A stretch of DNA of 64,000 nt, taken from NCBI GenBank assembly GCA_905178155.1, contig CAJINV010000022.1, positions 793,172-857,171 of the forward strand, in the 5' to 3' direction. How positions within the stretch are numbered: the stretch's first letter is position 1; each line of letters opens with the position of its first letter. Source of the stretch: Amoebophrya sp. A120 (taxonomy: Eukaryota > Sar > Dinophyceae > Syndiniales > Amoebophryaceae). A program made the position numbers and the translations under genes. Of this stretch, positions 19,417-30,100 are shown one piece after another. The notes below the pieces were generated by a model. It saw nothing but the letters and a program-made list of their open reading frames with translations, was not told where the DNA came from and did not search any database.

Positions 19417-21880
19417 AGGAGGTGGACGCCGTGCCTACAGTTGGCGGGAAGTAGACGGGCCGTTCGTATACGATAGCAAAAGCGATATACCGAGGAATTT
19501 TTTGAGCCACGTCGTACCCAGGGCGACTGTGTTTCAGAAAGTGTAACTCTCGGTTATTCGGTTGCGCTTGTGAGGATTAAGAGAACAAAATACGAAATCT
19601 GTAATGCAAATCTCAAAGACCTACAACAAAACATTCGGAGCTGAAAAATCTTTTTTGAAAAACATTGGAATCTTCAAGGAAAAACCGCATTGCAGATTGA
19701 TCCCCCCCCCATGGCAGATTGATCCCCCCCCAACCCCATGGAAAAACCGCATGGCAGATTGATTCTGAACAAACCGCATGGCAGTTTGTTTAGAAAGTTT
19801 GAAAATGAAAGAAAAAATAAAAACGTGACGAAAAAGAAGAAGATGAAAAGTGGGACGACCATCATGCTCTTTTGTTCTTGAAAGAGGACGACAAAATTCG
19901 AACTACTACAGGTAATGCAGATGTTTAAAATGGACGAGGAACTAAGATCATTTTGGCCAACAGGAGCTCTCCGTAGCCATTTTAGCTCAAGTATATAAAT
20001 GTTGTATGTTGATTTTTAAATATCTAGGCTTTTTGCATTAAGATCTTCCTGCATTCTCCGCTTCTGACGCAAATCTTACGCTTATTGCACTTTCGAAAAC
20101 TTGTAAAACTTTGCATTCTGGTGAGGAATTCTCCCTTTCCTATCTCTTTCTGCACTCACCTGATTCGAAGCATGAAAATCAACCTGCTGCTGTTCAATTT
20201 CAATTTCGATTCGCTTTCGCATCACAGATCCATTTCCGGGTAAAATGCTATTGCTTTCAAGCAAGAAAAAATTATAATCAGAGTTCCGATAAGGTCGCAT
20301 TCTCAGCACTTCGACACGAAGAGAGATCGTTCTTGAAATTTCGACGTGGTCTTCCCGGCTGCAGATCCCCGCTCCGCACAAGAAAATCATAATCAAGCTC
20401 CTTCCATCACATTTTCACTTGTTTGTAAAGACGTTTGTATGATTATTTTCGAGACTAGCCGGCAACTAGATATAGTTAGGTCGTGGTATACGCTAGTTAT
20501 GCATTTCGTTTTTGCGGTGAACCGGTACCCACGGGCGCAAAACGATCGACCAAATGCTAACTAGGGGAGCACCCATTTGGTAGGCTGGGTGTAGCGCTGC
20601 TTGGTCGTAGCGCTCCAGCTTCCGCCATGTGGGACCCCGTGGGCAGAAGTATCCACACTCGCGCCGCGCCCATTTCTAGCTAGGGACTCACGTAGTCGCT
20701 TCCTTCTTCGTTCTCCAAAAAACCCTTCACAGGATGTGCTCTCTCAATTATGTTCAGTTCGCTATGCTACAGTGCTTATTTTCAAACTTCCCTTTGGGAT
20801 TTTAGTTTTCAATATAAATGTTGTATGATTTTTAAATATCTACGTTTTTGAGATCTTCGTGTACAGTTTCACAAAGGGTTTATGTTGGGCCAAGCATATG
20901 TTTATTGGGCCAACTGGCTTCTTCAACATCGCGGGCTAAGATAGCATTCGGACTCTGCATATTTTCGCACTTATCATCGAATCGCGAAGGAGTGGAATCG
21001 CAATCGTTATCGTACGGGCAGCATTAAAAATCGCATTTTCGAGCTAGAGCTAGACTATTTGGGTAACATAGGGGAGAATTAGCACTAGAGCCGGGCGAGT
21101 AACATAGCAGGGGGGAATTAACTCTTCGCGCCCGCGAGTTAACCGCCCGGCAGGCCGGCCGGACGGTCATTTAGCTCCCTCGCGGCTTGGACGGTAGAGG
21201 GTTTCTGGCTGGGTGCAAACAGCCCCAGAGGTGCTCGTTGTCATTGGCCGGCCGGCCAGACGCTTAACTCGCGGGCTAGAGTTGGCAGGTCATTTGACGT
21301 TACGCCGTTCTTACAAATTGGGTTCTATTTCTAAGTAAATTGAAGTTGTTTGGTGAGTGTAACGCCTATACTTTGGGAAGAAAAATAGAAGCATTGCGAA
21401 CCCGCACCTACATGCGGGCCTTTTGGGAAGAATTGCGGTGCTTGAACCTCCTCTCCATTTCGAAACTAGATCCTTCGAGCGGTGCTCCTCTTTGAATCGA
21501 GGCCCAGGGCTGTCTTGATAATATTTTCACTTCGTTCGCGCATCTCGCCTTTTTGTGGAATAGTTACGCTCGACAAACATCAACGACCCGTATTGACGAA
21601 CGATTTTTCTATAGCCCTAGCATCGATTTGTATTCCCAAAAATAGAAAAGCTCAATCTGTGCAATTGCAAACACGGGTTTGCATAATAGTTGGCCCCGGG
21701 GGCTGCTCCCGTGTTGTAAAACGTCCTCACCTCTGCCGCGGTCGCTTACAGAAGCGTCGTGTGAATAGCGATTAGGCCTGTATATTTTCACTTTCGCCTT
21801 CACCTTCGACCTGATTTAGATTACATGTCTGCAGCAGAGGCATAGTTGTTGTTTCCTTATGGCCACAGTTCAAGCTACCA
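19417..21880. other. Intergenic, no gene recognised
   Basis: Contains a G/C-tract duplication 'ccccatggcagattgatcc' (about 19700-19760), the recurrent motif at 19801-19880, and a GC-rich patch at 21080-21300 with inverted words 'ttaactcgcggg'/'cccgcgagttaa'. Open frames here are short and unsupported. Confidence 0.5.
19801..19880. repeat. Recurrent dispersed motif, three copies in the window
   Basis: 'acgtgacgaaaaagaagaag', then 'atgaaaagtgggac' and 'catcatgctcttttgttc'. A partial copy lies at 17741-17776 and a near-full copy at 23393-23458. It lies outside genes each time; function unknown. Confidence 0.7.
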
Positions 21881-22663
21881 ATGTCGAGACTTGAGGGAGG
21901 AAAGTGCTGCTTGTTCGCCTTTCTCGTGAACTCGGCGTTTGCGGTAATGGCAGTTTTCGCGTCCGGCCTCCACCAAGAAGCATCGTCGCCACACGCAGTA
22001 GCCTCCGCGACTATAAATCATGCGAATGGTGGTCGCGGTCGACGGCGTCCGCATCTGAATCGTGTCCACGGGCACCTAGACCTCCGACAATTCGCGGAAG
22101 ACGCTGCGACGCACAGCCGCCCGCAATCCCCGACGCAGAAAGGACGACTGGACCAGAACGCACAATCAAGGACGACTGGACCGGAACGAGAGGCGACGTA
22201 CAGCCGCCCGCAATCCCCGACGCACAGCAGCCCGCAATCCACAAGTCGCAGCATGGTGTTGGGATCGTTGCCGATCCACTTGACACTGCGGGACAAGAAT
22301 GGGGATAACGACTTTGAAAAACAGAGATCCCACGTGCCCCGCAAGTGGGCGGACCCAGCAACCGCGTCTGCGAATTGTGATTATTTTTATATGTTTGGAA
22401 GTGGATCGAGTTCGAGGCGAAACAGCAACGAGGACCACGTAGGGAGCGGCGCGGCACCTTCGTCGGCCTTGCTGCCGATGAGCAGAGCACCTTCCTCGCC
22501 TAGGCCTCATCCTGAAGATGCGAAACTGAGGCCGCTTAGTAGTATCCTTGTCCTGCCACATGAACCAGCGGATTTATCTTTACTTGCCCCGTTCAAATTA
22601 CCCCCAGCGTTTGGGCTTGAAGATGACTCTGAATGGCTCGACGGGCCTGGTGCTGGCGGTTGA
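21881..22663 (+). CDS. Possible secreted, low-complexity protein
   Basis: A 260-aa frame from ATG. Residues about 9-28 (Cys-Cys-Leu-Phe-Ala-Phe-Leu to Val-Phe-Ala-Ser-Gly) look like a signal peptide. The middle has repeats of Ser-Arg-Pro-Gln-Ser-Pro-Thr encoded by duplicated DNA (about 22110-22240). The rest is Ser/Pro/His rich. The frame ends Gly-Ala-Gly-Gly-stop, but another frame (about 22632-22814) continues with coding-like sequence containing Tyr-Ile-Pro-Val-Arg-Arg-Asp and Lys-His-Asp-Phe-Tyr-Asp-Lys, so a frame slip or undetected intron near 22630 may truncate the apparent product. No family recognised. Confidence 0.45.
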   Translation: MSRLEGGKCCLFAFLVNSAFAVMAVFASGLHQEASSPHAVASATINHANGGRGRRRPHLNRVHGHLDLRQFAEDAATHSRPQSPTQKGRLDQNAQSRTTGPEREATYSRPQSPTHSSPQSTSRSMVLGSLPIHLTLRDKNGDNDFEKQRSHVPRKWADPATASANCDYFYMFGSGSSSRRNSNEDHVGSGAAPSSALLPMSRAPSSPRPHPEDAKLRPLSSILVLPHEPADLSLLAPFKLPPAFGLEDDSEWLDGPGAGG

Positions 22664-22842
22664 GAAAGATTCGCCAGGACACGAAATACATTCCCGTGCG
22701 TCGGGATCTAAAGCACGACTTCTACGACAAATTAGAAACTTCGTTGTCGAAAATGACCACTGGGTGGCGTGTCTTATTCTTTTGTACAAAAATTTCCTGT
22801 AGAAGTTGATACTTTCACTATGAGCTGTGCCTATCCCAGGGT

Positions 22843-22975
22843 ACTAGTGCTTTCCTTTTCGAAAACAACTCTTTTAGAAAACCGGACACGCATACTTTCA
22901 AGCTAGGGCACTACCTAGTGCTTTCCTTTTCGAAAACATAGCTCTTTTAGAAAACCAGACAAACATACTTTTAAG
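22843..22975. repeat. Two-copy tandem repeat, ~70 bp
   Basis: 'tagtgctttccttttcgaaa' ... 'ctcttttagaaaacc' ... 'catactttcaagct', starting near 22843 and 22915. Confidence 0.75.
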
Positions 22976-23392
22976 CTTCCCATCCAGCCACTATCTGTCT
23001 CCCGTAGTACAAAACTTGTCGATACCGAATTCTTTTGGGATATAAAGGGAGAACGTGTACAGTTTTTGTTTTGCCGTACCATGCCAGCCTGTGAAAGATC
23101 TAGCTTTACAAAAATAGCAATACCATGACGAATTCGCATCCACAAGCACACTGAAAGCCTAATCTAAAGATGATCATGTACAGTCAGCATATATTGAAGA
23201 CTACAGAAGTGACGCGAAGAAATCCACAAGTCGCATACATGTCCACAAGTCGCATGATGCAAAGAAATCCCCGACAGATGAACGCAAAGAAAGCTCGAGG
23301 AATACGAACGGACAAGGAAACAGCCGCCGGCGAGCGCGCTGAGCTACGGGGGGATCAACATGCGTTTTGACAGTGCGACGATTTTGAACAAG

Positions 23393-23562
23393 GAAAAAAA
23401 AGCGTGACGAAAAAGAAGAAGATGAAAAGTGGAACACCATCATGCTCTTTTGTTCAAAGGCCCTTGCAGTGGGACCAGCCACTCTTGTAGTGGTGAGAGA
23501 GTGAAAGTGACCAAGAAAACGACCCTCAAGCAAGTACGATGTTGACAACGACGAAAACAATC
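23393..23562. repeat. Dispersed motifs shared with other loci
   Basis: 23393-23458 repeats the 19801-19880 motif. 23525-23562 ('caagcaagtacgatgttgac' then 'gcgaaaacaatc'-like) recurs at 26765-26802, on either side of the satellite-like array. Confidence 0.65.
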
Positions 23563-23875
23563 GGCGTTTTTTACGACTGCCGGGCACACTTTGGGCAGTT
23601 GCACTTAGGAAGGTCCGAGAGGAAACAAGTTCTCCTTCTTGTGGTCTCGATTCTCTTCTGAACGTTTTTTCGAATTTGTCATGCGTACTGACCTCTCCGC
23701 ACAGGCCTGCCCTCTTCAATATTTTCTTCTCTGGCGCGTACGAACATGTCGAGAAAAAAAAAAATACCGTAGAAAAAATCAAAAAGCACCTAGAAAAAAT
23801 CAAACCGTGCTCCCACTGCAGAAAAAACCAGTCGGGTGCTTTGAGAAAAATCGAGAAGAATGCAAGAAAAAACTT

Positions 23876-25640
23876 TCTCCGCGCGCGCGCTGCGCGCGCA
23901 GCGAGGTTGTTTCTCAGCGTCTCTGCACATGGGGCGCGCCCCAACCTCCGTCTGTCGCTTGAAAAATTTTCTCCGCGCGCTGCGCGCGCGGGTTTCCTGC
24001 CTCGCCCTTCTTCTTGGCCGCCGAGTATGTGGGTGCGGTTCTTCTCCACACAATGCGCGGCCCCGCCTGGCCGCGTGGCCCGCTTGCCGCAAAAATTTTC
24101 ATTCTCCGCGCGCTGCGCGCGCAGCGAGGTTTCTTGTCAGCGCTCCCCACATTTGGGGCGCGCACCCACCTCCGTCTGCCGCTTCAAAAATTTTCTCCGC
24201 GCGCCGCGCGCGCGGCGACGTTGCTTCTTAGCGTTCCCCGCACATGGGGCGCGCCCCCCACCTTCGCCTGTCGCTTGAAAAATTCGCTCCGCGCGCTGCG
24301 CGCGCGACGAGGTTGCTTGCAAACGTTCCCAGCACGTGTGGCACGCCCCCACCCCCGTCTGCCCTTTGAAAATTTTCTCCGCGCGCCGCGCGCGCGCCGA
24401 GGTTGCTTCTCAGCATTCCCCACGCATGGGGCGCGCCCCCATCTCCGTCTGTCCCTTGAAAAATTTGCTCCGCGCGTTGCGAGCGCGGCATTGCTACCGC
24501 TGCCGTCTTCTTGGCCACGAAGTATGTCGGCCCGGATCGTCTGCACCCAATGCCGCGCGCGTCCGCTTGGTCGGTTGCGTAGCCCGCTGCTCGAAAAAAT
24601 TTCCCCCGCGCGCTGCGCGCGCGGCGAGGTTGCTTCTTAGGGTTCCCCACACATGAGACGCGCCCCCGCCTTCGTTTGTCGCCTGAAAAATTCTCTCCGC
24701 GCGCTGCGCGCGCGGCGTGGTTGCCCCTCGGCGTTCCCCACACATGTGGCGCGCCCCCGCCTTCGCCTGCCGCTTGGAAAATTTTCTCCGCGCGCTGCGC
24801 GCGCGGCGAGGTTGCTTCCCAACGTCCCCTGCACATGGGGCGCGCCCCCACCCCCGTCTGCCCTTTGAAAAATTTTCTCCGCGCGCTGCGCGGTGGCTTC
24901 TCAGCATTCCCCACGCATGGGGCGCGCCCCCGTCTCCATCTGTCGCTTGACAAATTTGCTCCGCGCGCTGCGAGCGCGGCATTGCTACCTCTACTGTCTT
25001 CTTGGCCGCGAAGTATGTCGGCTCGGCTCGTCTGCACCCAATGCCGCGCGCTTCCGCTTGGTTGGTTGCGTGGCCCGCTTTTCGGAAAAATTTTCCCCGC
25101 GCGCTGCGCGCGCGGCGAGGTTGCTTCTTAGCGTTCCCCACACATGGGGCGCGCCCCCGCCTTCGTCTGTCGCTTGAAAAATTTTCTCCGCGCGCTTCGC
25201 GCGCGCCCTTGCTGTCTCTGCCTTCTTCTTGCCCGCGAAGTGTGTCGGGTTCGTTGGCTACCCTGCGCCCAATGCGCCCGCTCCCTCGCTTGGCTGCGTT
25301 TCCCGCTTGTCGGAAAAATTTTCTCCGCGCGCAGCGCGCGCGGCGTGGTTGCCTCGCCACGCTACCCGCGCCCACCGCGCGCCCCCGCTTGCGATGTCAC
25401 TTGGGAAATTATCTCCGGGCGCTGCGCGCGCGGCTTTGTTATTTCTCTTTTCTCGGCCGCGAGGTCCGCTTTGTTTTGCACACCCAGTGCGCCCAGCCCC
25501 GCCTGGTTGCGTGGGTGGCGGGCCCGTTGGCCTGAAAGGAAAACGAACCGCGTCCGCTTGCAAGGCGAGGCCGTTTCTCAGCGTTGCCCACACATGGGGC
25601 GCGCTCCCACCTCCGTCTGGCGCTTCGCGGTGCTGGGGCT
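23876..25640. repeat. GC-rich satellite-like array with palindromic core
   Basis: Basic unit about 91 bp: 'gaaaaattttctccgcgcgc', a 'tgcgcgcgcggcgaggttgc' palindrome-rich core, then 'cacatggggcgcgccccc'. A longer block with 'ttcttggccgcgaagtatgt' recurs near 24010, 24510, 25000 and 25230, indicating a higher-order period of roughly 490 bp. All six frames are open for long stretches because the unit lacks stops; these are not taken as genes. Confidence 0.85.
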
Positions 25641-27177
25641 TCGCGCATCGCTTGGCGCGTGCGCGTGTGTTCGGTTTTTCCGCTTCTGGGTGGAGGTCTT
25701 TTGATTTTCCCCGGAGGTGTTTGATTTTTTCTACCGTATTTTGGAGGTTTTCGGCCGCTGGCCTCGAATGGGCGGGACGAGAAGACTTTCGAGAAAAAGC
25801 GAGAACCTCGAGAAAAAGTGAGAACTTCTCGAGTTCTTGCCATTTTCTCGCTTCTCTCGGTTTCGGACGAGTTCCATTTGATTTTTTCTACAGCTGTAGA
25901 AAAAATCAAAGCGAGGCGTTTGTTTCTTGTGGGAAAAGCCGTCGTCTTTGTGTTTTCTCGTTTGATTTTCTCTTTATATCTTTTCTCTTCTTTTTTCTCT
26001 TTTATTCTCGTTATGATTTTTTCTACCGTTTTTTGATTTTTTCTACCATCACTAGAAAAAATCAAATATTTTATGCGCGGCGACTGGAAGAACGGCAGTA
26101 ACCCAAGTTTATTTCGTCTTGTATCGTTTTCAGTATTACAAATTTGATCGTAGTCTTGGTCCGAGTGGTTCTGGAGGTTGTTAGGTAGTGCGTTTCGAAA
26201 AAATGCGAAATGTGCTCCAAGTTGCCGCTCTAGCATTACAAACTACTACTTTTTTGCCCCTTTCCTTCTTCTTCTTTAGCGAAACACGATAAGCCGGGCA
26301 CAAACGTATTGTCCTTGTGTTTATTTCGACTTTCATCGTTTTCAGCATTACAGAATTGAGGTCAACTCCCTCTTTTGTGCTTCTCTCTTTCTTCTTTATA
26401 ACCTGATCGGCAGTTGCTCGCCTCGTTTTTTATCTTTCTGTCTGCGAAAAAAGATCGAAGTTTTTGGATATTAACCTGCGAAAAAAGATCCGGAAATACG
26501 GAGAAAATTCACCTTCAGTTGCTTAGCTTGTTTAGGCTGTGCAAAATTCCTTGTCGAGTATCAAAAAAGCCGCTCCATTTTTGAACCCAAACTGATAGTT
26601 GATTGGCACATCCGTAAGAATAAGGTGAAGCAGTGGCCAAAGCTTTCGCGGGGACTTTTAATTGTTGAAAAGCGCATGACAGACCTGTTGTTCGTCTTTT
26701 AACACGCTGCTACGAGAGACACGGGGAAAACAACAAAAAGGCTGAGAGAACTCAGAACCATTGACCTCAAGCAAGTACGATGTTGACAACGGCGAAAACA
26801 ATCAGCCGCAAGCTTGATGCCGCCTTAGTTGCAAAAAACGCTTCGAAGAAGCTTTTTGGTTGCAATATTGAACGGTGGACGTGCTACTTCTACTTGCACT
26901 TGTACTTCTTACCATAAAGAACTAGCGGCGGTTCATAAAAAAATCATACGTCGGACTGGATCCAATCCTGAACGCCGGTTTGTGGATGTACTGGTGTGTT
27001 GAGCGTAGGTTGTTTATTTTTTATCGTGTGAGGATTAAGATATTGGCTTTTTTCTCCTGGTCGCCGACACTTCCACTACTAGGCCGTCGCAACCAGGATG
27101 CAATAGAGTACATACTTTGTGTCATCTAGAAGAGGACACCCGTTTGATATTTCGTAGGGGAATAGAAGTAAACGAAG
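25641..27177. other. Intergenic with AT-rich palindromes
   Basis: A perfect 34-bp palindrome (25877-25910, centre CAGCTG) built on 'gattttttctac'. Related inverted pieces lie at 26010-26065 and, on the other side of the GC array, at 23765-23810. 'atcgttttcagcattaca'-type sequence is duplicated at about 26127 and 26335. No gene recognised. Confidence 0.6.
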
Positions 27178-30100
27178 ATGGCGGCGTTTTTCTGGTCGTG
27201 TAGTTTCTCTGTGGTTCTGGTCACCTTCGCAACGGCCAGCAGCACGAACGTCGTTGCAATCAAAAACGCCTCGAGAACTACCACCTCATCTGCTTCACCA
27301 CCGTCCCATCTAATCCAGAATCTCGCAAGACGGTTTTTCCTATGGAGAGAAAAAAGTTTGTCACAGTCACTAACTTGCAGGTTTTGCATTACAAATTTTC
27401 TCAGCATCACAAACTTTCCTTGTATTGCAGAAACACTAGGGAAATCCAAATCCCTAATGAAGTTTGGCTGTGATGCATTTTTACGCATGACAAACAATTT
27501 TGTATTGCAGGAATGCGCATGAGTGATCGTGACGAACTTTTTTTCTTTGATATTTCCTGCCTCGTGATTATTCCGCCTCAGCGCAGCGGGAGGTGCAGGA
27601 GCTTGCTTCCCGATTGAAAAGCCGGGAACATATCAAAAGGAAAAATCCCCCCTCCCCATATTGAAAACGCAGCCTTCTGAAAATTCGTGATGCAGATTTG
27701 TGGCTACAAATCCTGACTGTGTTGCAAGAAGGCAAAGCCAGAGAGTCCGCCGTATTATGCAGGCGGTTTGTGATGCTGTTGGGCCTACAGTGCGGATATT
27801 TTTCATGCTAAGCGCCTAGGCCAAAGCCTCGCTTTTCGCACTTAGTATGGGCCTGCAGTGCTCTCCAGCAAGACATCTAGGATTTGCGTACGCAAATCCA
27901 GCATCAGAAATTCCGTTTTGATATGGGGAGGGGGGACATTTCCTTTCGATAAAACAGGATCGGGAACGACCAGCTGGCGGGGGCGAGGATGCGGGGTCTA
28001 CTTCTGCATCTGCTCCCTTGTTGCTTTCCGTATCAAGTGCAAAAATGTCTGGATCTGGAAGATGCAAGCTCTGTCATGCAGCTTTCGCATGGGCCAGAAG
28101 GTCTGGAATGTGAGCACTAGCATCACAAGTTTTGAGAAGGCCCTCTAATGCTGAATGCGCATGAGAAATACCGCCTTCTGGTAACCAGAAGTGAGGACTT
28201 TTGCTGGTCCCGCAATACAGATTTTTGTGTCGATCAGATTTAGCATGACAAACTCGGACTCTTCCAGACCCAGATGACATATTTGCATTTGATATTCCGG
28301 ACTTTCCAACAACGACTTGCTGGAACAGCGACTGTATCCTGTGCAAAAGTATCGTACTCGTAGTAATTGCAGTCATGCATTACAAATTTCTTTCTTAAGT
28401 TAAATCCGCATTACAAATTTTATTTCTCATGCTGAGGAAATTTGTATTGCAATTACTATATATTATATTCATGCGAAAAAAGAGGTAGACAGAGGGTAAA
28501 CAAGAGGTGGCCGAGAGGTCAAAAAGAGGTCAAAAGAGGTAGAAAAGAGGTCGACAGAGGTGGAGAGGTGGCGCGGGACCCCATTCGCGAGGGTCGGCGA
28601 GAGGGTGCGCGAGTATAGCCCGCCGAAGCGCTCACCCTAAAGCGCCGCCTAAGTGCCTGAGAGGGTGCAGAGAGGTCAAAAAGAGGGGGCGCGAGAGGTC
28701 GACAGAGGTGGAGAGAGGTGGCGCGAATAAGGTGCGACCTCTCGCGGACCCTCTTGGCCACCTCTCGGCCACCTCTGTTGACCTCTGCCCACGAGTATAG
28801 CCGGATTATTAGCGGGGACCCCCAAAAGAGGTCAAAAAGAGGGTCTGCGGGAGGTCTGTGAGAGGGTAAAAGCACACCTAAGCGGGCGCGAATCCCCATG
28901 GCACTCCCCGTATTTGGCATTGCAGGCCATTCGCGGACTTGTTTTGTTCGGCGCCTTTCCGCGCCACCCCCACGCGCACCCTCTCGCGCCACCCTCTCGC
29001 GCACCCCCTCGCGCAAAACCTCTCGCGCAACCCTCTCGCGCAACCCTCTCGCGCCACCCTCCCGCGCCACCCTCTCGCGCTACCCTCTTGCGCTACCCTC
29101 TCGCGCCGGGCGGCTTCTGTTCGCCCCCGGTGTTCTTTGCAGCTGCTCCCTGCGCAGAGCGCCCACAGGCGCGGGAAGCGCGCAAGTGGTCCTGCGGGTT
29201 GGCGCGGCGCAAACTCCAGTATGTTTCGTTGTGAAGGACTCCAGTATCTTTCGCTGTGCACAGGCACGTGGCGTTGTGGTCCGATCGGCAAACTGTCTTG
29301 CCCCGGCCCAACAGCCTTGCGCTCCGGCGGCAGCCGGAGCATGGCTGGTTTGTACTAGTGCGATGCTTTTGCATTTCATAGACTGGGCGAGGAACTGTTC
29401 GTGCGTGCAGGAATAGACGATAACTTCGAGCAAGGAGTGTGGGACGCGACCAGAGATTCCTCTGCTGGTGCTCCTCGTGATTCTGACGTGTATGGATTGT
29501 AAAAATGTCTGGGTCTGGAAGAATGCATGTTTGTCATGCTTGTCCGGCATGACTCTCAAATCTGTCATGCACCTTACCCAAGAGCGCCATTTTTCTGTCA
29601 ACATGCAGAAACGCAGTTTGTCATGCAGAATACGCAGCACCTAGAAGCTCAGAAACTTGTCATGCTGAGCCAGCACTTGCGGCCTCCGCATGATACGCCA
29701 CCCAGCATCACAAGTTTCCAGACCCAGACATATTTGCATTTGATAAAGCGACGACCGCACCGACGACGCCGTCCGCCGTGACATATGCAAGAAAAAAACT
29801 GTGTAAGTGTAAACTTGTGTTGCAGAAGATGCAACAGAGTTACGCCTGTCATGCCAGACAGCTATGAAATCCTCTTTTCATGTGTGTTTTCCCTTACAAA
29901 CCACACATGACAGGTTTTCTCTGTCATGTAGAGCAAATTTGTGATGCTGTTCCTCAAAGAAAGTTACACTTACACACTTTTTTTCGTGGATATGACACAG
30001 GCAACCTTCAACCAGGTGGACCTTTCCAAGAAGCAGCAGGAGGGCTCTACTGTAGTACCTTCCAACGAGCAGCCCCCTCTCGTCGACCGACCCTATTTGA

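Noticed and set aside
23201-26236. Many long overlapping open frames on both strands (up to ~290 aa)
   Set aside because: They come from a GC-rich tandem repeat lacking stop codons; the translations are repetitive Arg/Ala/Pro strings shifted between frames.
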